Part shown: positions 61,662 through 64,000 of the stretch, in pieces
Layout: each line of letters starts with the position of its first letter
Position numbering within the stretch: position 1 is the first letter of the stretch
Source of the DNA: Frateuria_A sp051900535
GTDB taxonomy: Bacteria; Pseudomonadota; Gammaproteobacteria; Xanthomonadales; Rhodanobacteraceae
Assembly: GCF_051900535.1 (NCBI RefSeq)
Contig: NZ_JBHZGI010000009.1
Coordinates: 1 to 64,000 of the forward strand
DNA: 64,000 bases
Reading direction: 5' to 3'
Notes under the pieces: generated by a model
Told to the model about the DNA's origin: nothing
The model's database searches: none
What the model saw: the letters and a program-made list of their open reading frames with translations, nothing else
Position numbers and translations under genes: made by a program

Positions 61662-62114
61662 CGACGCCCTGAAGACGCCCTGTGCCACTCGCTGGTGCCC
61701 TCTGGAAAGGGGTTGCAGAAAACGGGCCTCGGCCGAACCGGAACTCCGCGAGCCGGCCGGGTTGCCCCCGGACGTTGCGAACCCGACGTGGGCAGCCGCA
61801 TCCCACGGAAGCGCCTTGACCACGTCAGCAAACTCGGCCGCCGAAACACACAATCCGTCTACATACCGTGGAGCAACTTCCGCCGCGAGTGAGGGGTGCT
61901 TGAGGCAACGGCGTTCGTTTCTCGATCCGCTGGACATCGAGCCATGGAGACAGACCCATGTTTTCTGTCCCGTCGACAACGCACGCCGTTCTCCAATCCG
62001 CAGCGATCGCGCATCCCTTCGGCGCTGCCTGTCGAATGCCCCCCCGCCGGCATGGCAGCCCCTTTTACAAATGGACGACCGACCGGTCCGGCAAATACCG
62101 GTAAGGAGTTCGAG

Positions 62115-62849
62115 ATGGCATCGATAGGCGCCCTGCTTGCCATCGCAGCACTGCTGCTGATCCCCCTGGTTCCGGCCGCAGTGCTCTACAAGGCACTTAC
62201 CCCCAAGCGCCCGGCGGACGCGACCGGCAACGCCACGCCCGAGGAAGGAGAAGCCCAGGGGGGCTGGAGCGCCGACGGGCGCATGTTCGGAAAGGCGAAT
62301 CTTACGTTCAAGGTCGTCGGCTCCACCGCCACCTACGTCGTGCTGCTGGCGGTGTCGATATTCACCTACCTGTTCCTGATGAACGAAGCGGACAAGGACG
62401 CCCAGCGCATCGCCGATTCCCTGAAAGACAACCAGGCATGGACGGTACGGGTACCCATCCGGCTTCGCGACGCGAGCGGCAACGTACTGCCCGTCGATGG
62501 CGGAACGTTGCCCCAGGTTCGCGTCGAAACCCAGCCCGCGCTGATCCAGGCATCCGCCAGCGACATCACCTTCCGCGTCATCCTCTCGGACGGCAAGTTT
62601 CCCACGGCGCGCTTCCAGCTCCCCGCGCTGGATCCGGTCGTACTGGATCTCAACGATTCGGAAAAGGTCCGGTTCGACTATCCGTCACGCCAGATCATCG
62701 GGACCCAGCCGGTGTGGATCGTATTGAGGAACGCCTATGGCGCAACCAACGGGAGCCAGCTGGCGACCTATCCGGATCCGGCGGATGAGGCGCGCCCGCC
62801 ATCCCCGACAACGTCGCCGGTGTCCCGGTCCCAGGGGAACGCCCAATGA
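62115..62849 (+). CDS. Hypothetical two-helix membrane protein, first of a cassette
   Basis: 244 aa, unrecognised family. Two hydrophobic segments: about residues 5-24 (LLAIAALLLIPLVPAAVLYKAL) and 68-90 (TATYVVLLAVSIFTYLFLM). The C-terminal about 145 residues look like a beta-rich domain (VRVPIRLRDASGNVLPVDGGTLPQVRVET, FRVILSDGKFPTARFQLPAL), possibly periplasmic, ending in a Pro/Ser-rich tail. AAGGAG lies 6 bp before the ATG. It overlaps the next gene by 4 bp, so translation is coupled. Confidence 0.68.
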   Translation: MASIGALLAIAALLLIPLVPAAVLYKALTPKRPADATGNATPEEGEAQGGWSADGRMFGKANLTFKVVGSTATYVVLLAVSIFTYLFLMNEADKDAQRIADSLKDNQAWTVRVPIRLRDASGNVLPVDGGTLPQVRVETQPALIQASASDITFRVILSDGKFPTARFQLPALDPVVLDLNDSEKVRFDYPSRQIIGTQPVWIVLRNAYGATNGSQLATYPDPADEARPPSPTTSPVSRSQGNAQ

Positions 62850-63145
62850 AAAAGTGGCTTCTGTTGTTGCTGGTCTTCGCTTGCACGGATGCGGCCGCGG
62901 TCACCGTCGTTCGCGGCCGAGTCGACATCACGCTCCAGTACGGGGTCGTGCCGATGGCTGGTGCGACCGTCAGCCTGTGTGACAGCGGTGGCGGCTGCAT
63001 GAGCTATGTGACCGGATCCGACGGCATGTACTACTTCAATGCCGTGCCGGGCAACCAGGTCATCATGATCAACGGCGTCCAGCGCCTGCAGCTGGTAGTG
63101 CCCGACCAGCAGTATCTGGACGTTGCGCCGATCAAGGCCAACTGA
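62846..63145 (+). CDS. Small exported beta-sandwich protein (carboxypeptidase-regulatory-like)
   Basis: 99 aa. A signal peptide (MKKWLLLLLVFACTDAAA) is followed by one beta-sandwich-like domain: VVRGRVDITLQYGVVPMAGATVSLCDS...SYVTGSDGMYYFNAVPGNQVIMI resembles CarboxypepD_reg/Cna-B folds. Two cysteines (LCDSGGGCM) may bond. Likely periplasmic. The ATG lies inside the stop of the previous gene (ATGA). Confidence 0.68.
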   Translation: MKKWLLLLLVFACTDAAAVTVVRGRVDITLQYGVVPMAGATVSLCDSGGGCMSYVTGSDGMYYFNAVPGNQVIMINGVQRLQLVVPDQQYLDVAPIKAN

Positions 63146-63146
63146 C

Positions 63147-63587
63147 ATGCACCCGCTCCCCGCGCTTGCGGTGCTCCTGTCGTTCGCCATGTCCGCCGCA
63201 GCGGGATCGCCGGCAGGGAAAACGGAAAGGACATGCAAGGTCCAGTTCGGTGGCGACGCATTCCTTGCGGCGGCGTCCCAGCGAGGGCTCGAGCCGGAGC
63301 GCAGGACGGCGTGCGACAGGGTGTCGATTTCGGACAACGCGTTCTACGCGATGCCGCTATCCGCGTGCGACATCGTCTTCGAAAACGCCACCTGGCTCAT
63401 CAAGAGCGCAAGATTCCAGAACCTGCGGGGCAACGGCGGCTTTACCGCACGCGCCACTAAAGACGGACTCGAAGTCCGGATAAAGCCGGCCGGCGGGTTC
63501 TATCTCAACCAGGTGACCGTGACCGTCACCGGCGCCTTCGCATCGTGCAAGGACGTGACGATCGAGGACGTGCTCGGTGACGGATAG
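63147..63587 (+). CDS. Hypothetical exported protein with disulfide-type cysteines
   Basis: 146 aa, unrecognised. A signal peptide (MHPLPALAVLLSFAMSAAAG) precedes a beta-rich domain with four cysteines in the mature part (RTCKVQF, RTACDRVS, SACDIVF, SCKDVTI). The spacing suits two disulfides. It begins one base after the preceding stop, so the three genes form an operon. The sequence contains no catalytic motif I can name. Confidence 0.65.
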   Translation: MHPLPALAVLLSFAMSAAAGSPAGKTERTCKVQFGGDAFLAAASQRGLEPERRTACDRVSISDNAFYAMPLSACDIVFENATWLIKSARFQNLRGNGGFTARATKDGLEVRIKPAGGFYLNQVTVTVTGAFASCKDVTIEDVLGDG

Positions 63588-63862
63588 CGGTGCTGGCGAA
63601 CGTCCGCCATTCATCCGCTGATTGGATTCCCGGTAACGCTGCGAAGGCATCGGTATTGCCACCTACCTGCAGAAAGCGAGCGATCCGGCGTCACCACAGG
63701 TGGTCGGGGGAGCGTCGGTACCCCGGCTGCGGCGGGCGACCAGCTCGACCTGGCCCCACCGATCCGTTTCACCCATCGACCTGACCGGGATCAAGACGAC
63801 AAGCGCGTCGATCGGAAAGCATGCGGTGCAGCAAAACGACATGCCTGTAACGAGGCCGCACG
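63588..63862. other. 275-bp intergenic region
   Basis: No gene, terminator or promoter is supported between the cassette and the truncated gene at the right edge. GAGG occurs near 63852. Confidence 0.5.
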
Positions 63863-64000
63863 ATGGAATTCCATATCGCAGTCACCGATGCCAGCCCTCG
63901 CCTCGAGGTGGTCCAGGACGCCATGTTCGACATCGACCCGAGCGCGCTGGTCGATCTCGACATGAGCGGCCTGGTCATGCGGATATCGTCCTGGGTGCCC
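63863..64000 (+). CDS. Hypothetical protein, N-terminal part (cut by window edge)
   Basis: The visible 46 codons encode MEFHIAVTDASPRLEVVQDA, then a regular acidic/hydrophobic stretch (MFDIDPSALVDLDMSGLVMRISSWVP). No family is recognised from this fragment. It is in the same direction as the upstream cassette but 275 bp away. Confidence 0.55.
   Translation, partial: MEFHIAVTDASPRLEVVQDAMFDIDPSALVDLDMSGLVMRISSWVP

Larger units (their letters stand above)
61613..62114. other. 502-bp divergent intergenic region
   Basis: Holds the blaI promoter and operator at its left end (separate entries). Open frames within it have no ribosome sites and resemble no known protein. AAGGAG at 62103-62108 belongs to the next gene. 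Confidence 0.55.

Noticed and set aside
61626..61979. Minus-strand 117-codon frame upstream of blaI
   Set aside because: It runs through the blaI promoter and operator, has no ribosome site and no recognisable sequence.

Overview
This is a high-GC, gene-dense stretch of a bacterial chromosome. Gene content and order point to a gammaproteobacterium of the Xanthomonadales, most likely the Rhodanobacteraceae (Dyella, Luteibacter, Rhodanobacter or Frateuria type). The evidence is the syntenic block mltD-gloB-(methyltransferase)-rnhA-dnaQ, the divergent ppsR/ppsA pair, several TonB/TPR-sulfotransferase genes and a PNGase A-like secreted amidase. The genus is an inference. I see no prophage, transposon, integron or CRISPR array. 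The window looks like ordinary chromosome carrying several less-studied accessory genes.

Layout. 1-8400 holds housekeeping genes: the 5' end of a UDP-glucose dehydrogenase gene, an FKBP isomerase, a Kef-type antiporter, a tRNA-Ala/Glu/Asp cluster with a clear promoter and terminator, DUF1249-ppsR divergent from ppsA, tRNA-Ser and a PP2C phosphatase. 8500-16100 holds dnaQ-rnhA-methyltransferase divergent from gloB-mltD, then an asparagine synthase and a secreted amidohydrolase. 16100-22000 is a TonB receptor/TPR-sulfotransferase operon plus an O-methyltransferase. 22200-26000 has msrB-msrA, a sugar-transfer ATP-grasp protein, an ExoIII-like nuclease and DUF1428. 26100-30940 has a POT transporter, a TMEM175-type channel and a three-gene membrane/stress operon (holin-like, DUF3618).

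31100-43000 includes a GH18 protein, a GAF-HWE histidine kinase, and a MerR regulator facing a DUF2938-SRPBCC-methyltransferase-NTF2 gene row. It continues with a phospholipase D-type synthase, NUDIX, BON, a serine hydrolase and a DOPA-dioxygenase-like gene facing a LysR gene. 44500-53000 has a second TPR-sulfotransferase with a DUF4034 gene, a cold-shock gene, a DbpA-type helicase, a RIO kinase and a KGG-like small protein. 53000-64000 has a PNGase A-like protein, an M13 peptidase, an HhH protein, an S41 peptidase, a BlaI/M56 pair and a secreted three-gene cassette of unknown function.

The most informative regulatory signals are in noncoding DNA. A perfect 7-2-7 palindrome lies in a 19-bp promoter spacer between the MerR and DUF2938 genes. 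A near-perfect 30-bp palindrome upstream of blaI shares outer half-sites with a 16-bp perfect palindrome upstream of the S41 peptidase gene, suggesting one small BlaI regulon. All functional statements are from reading the sequence; no database search was run.
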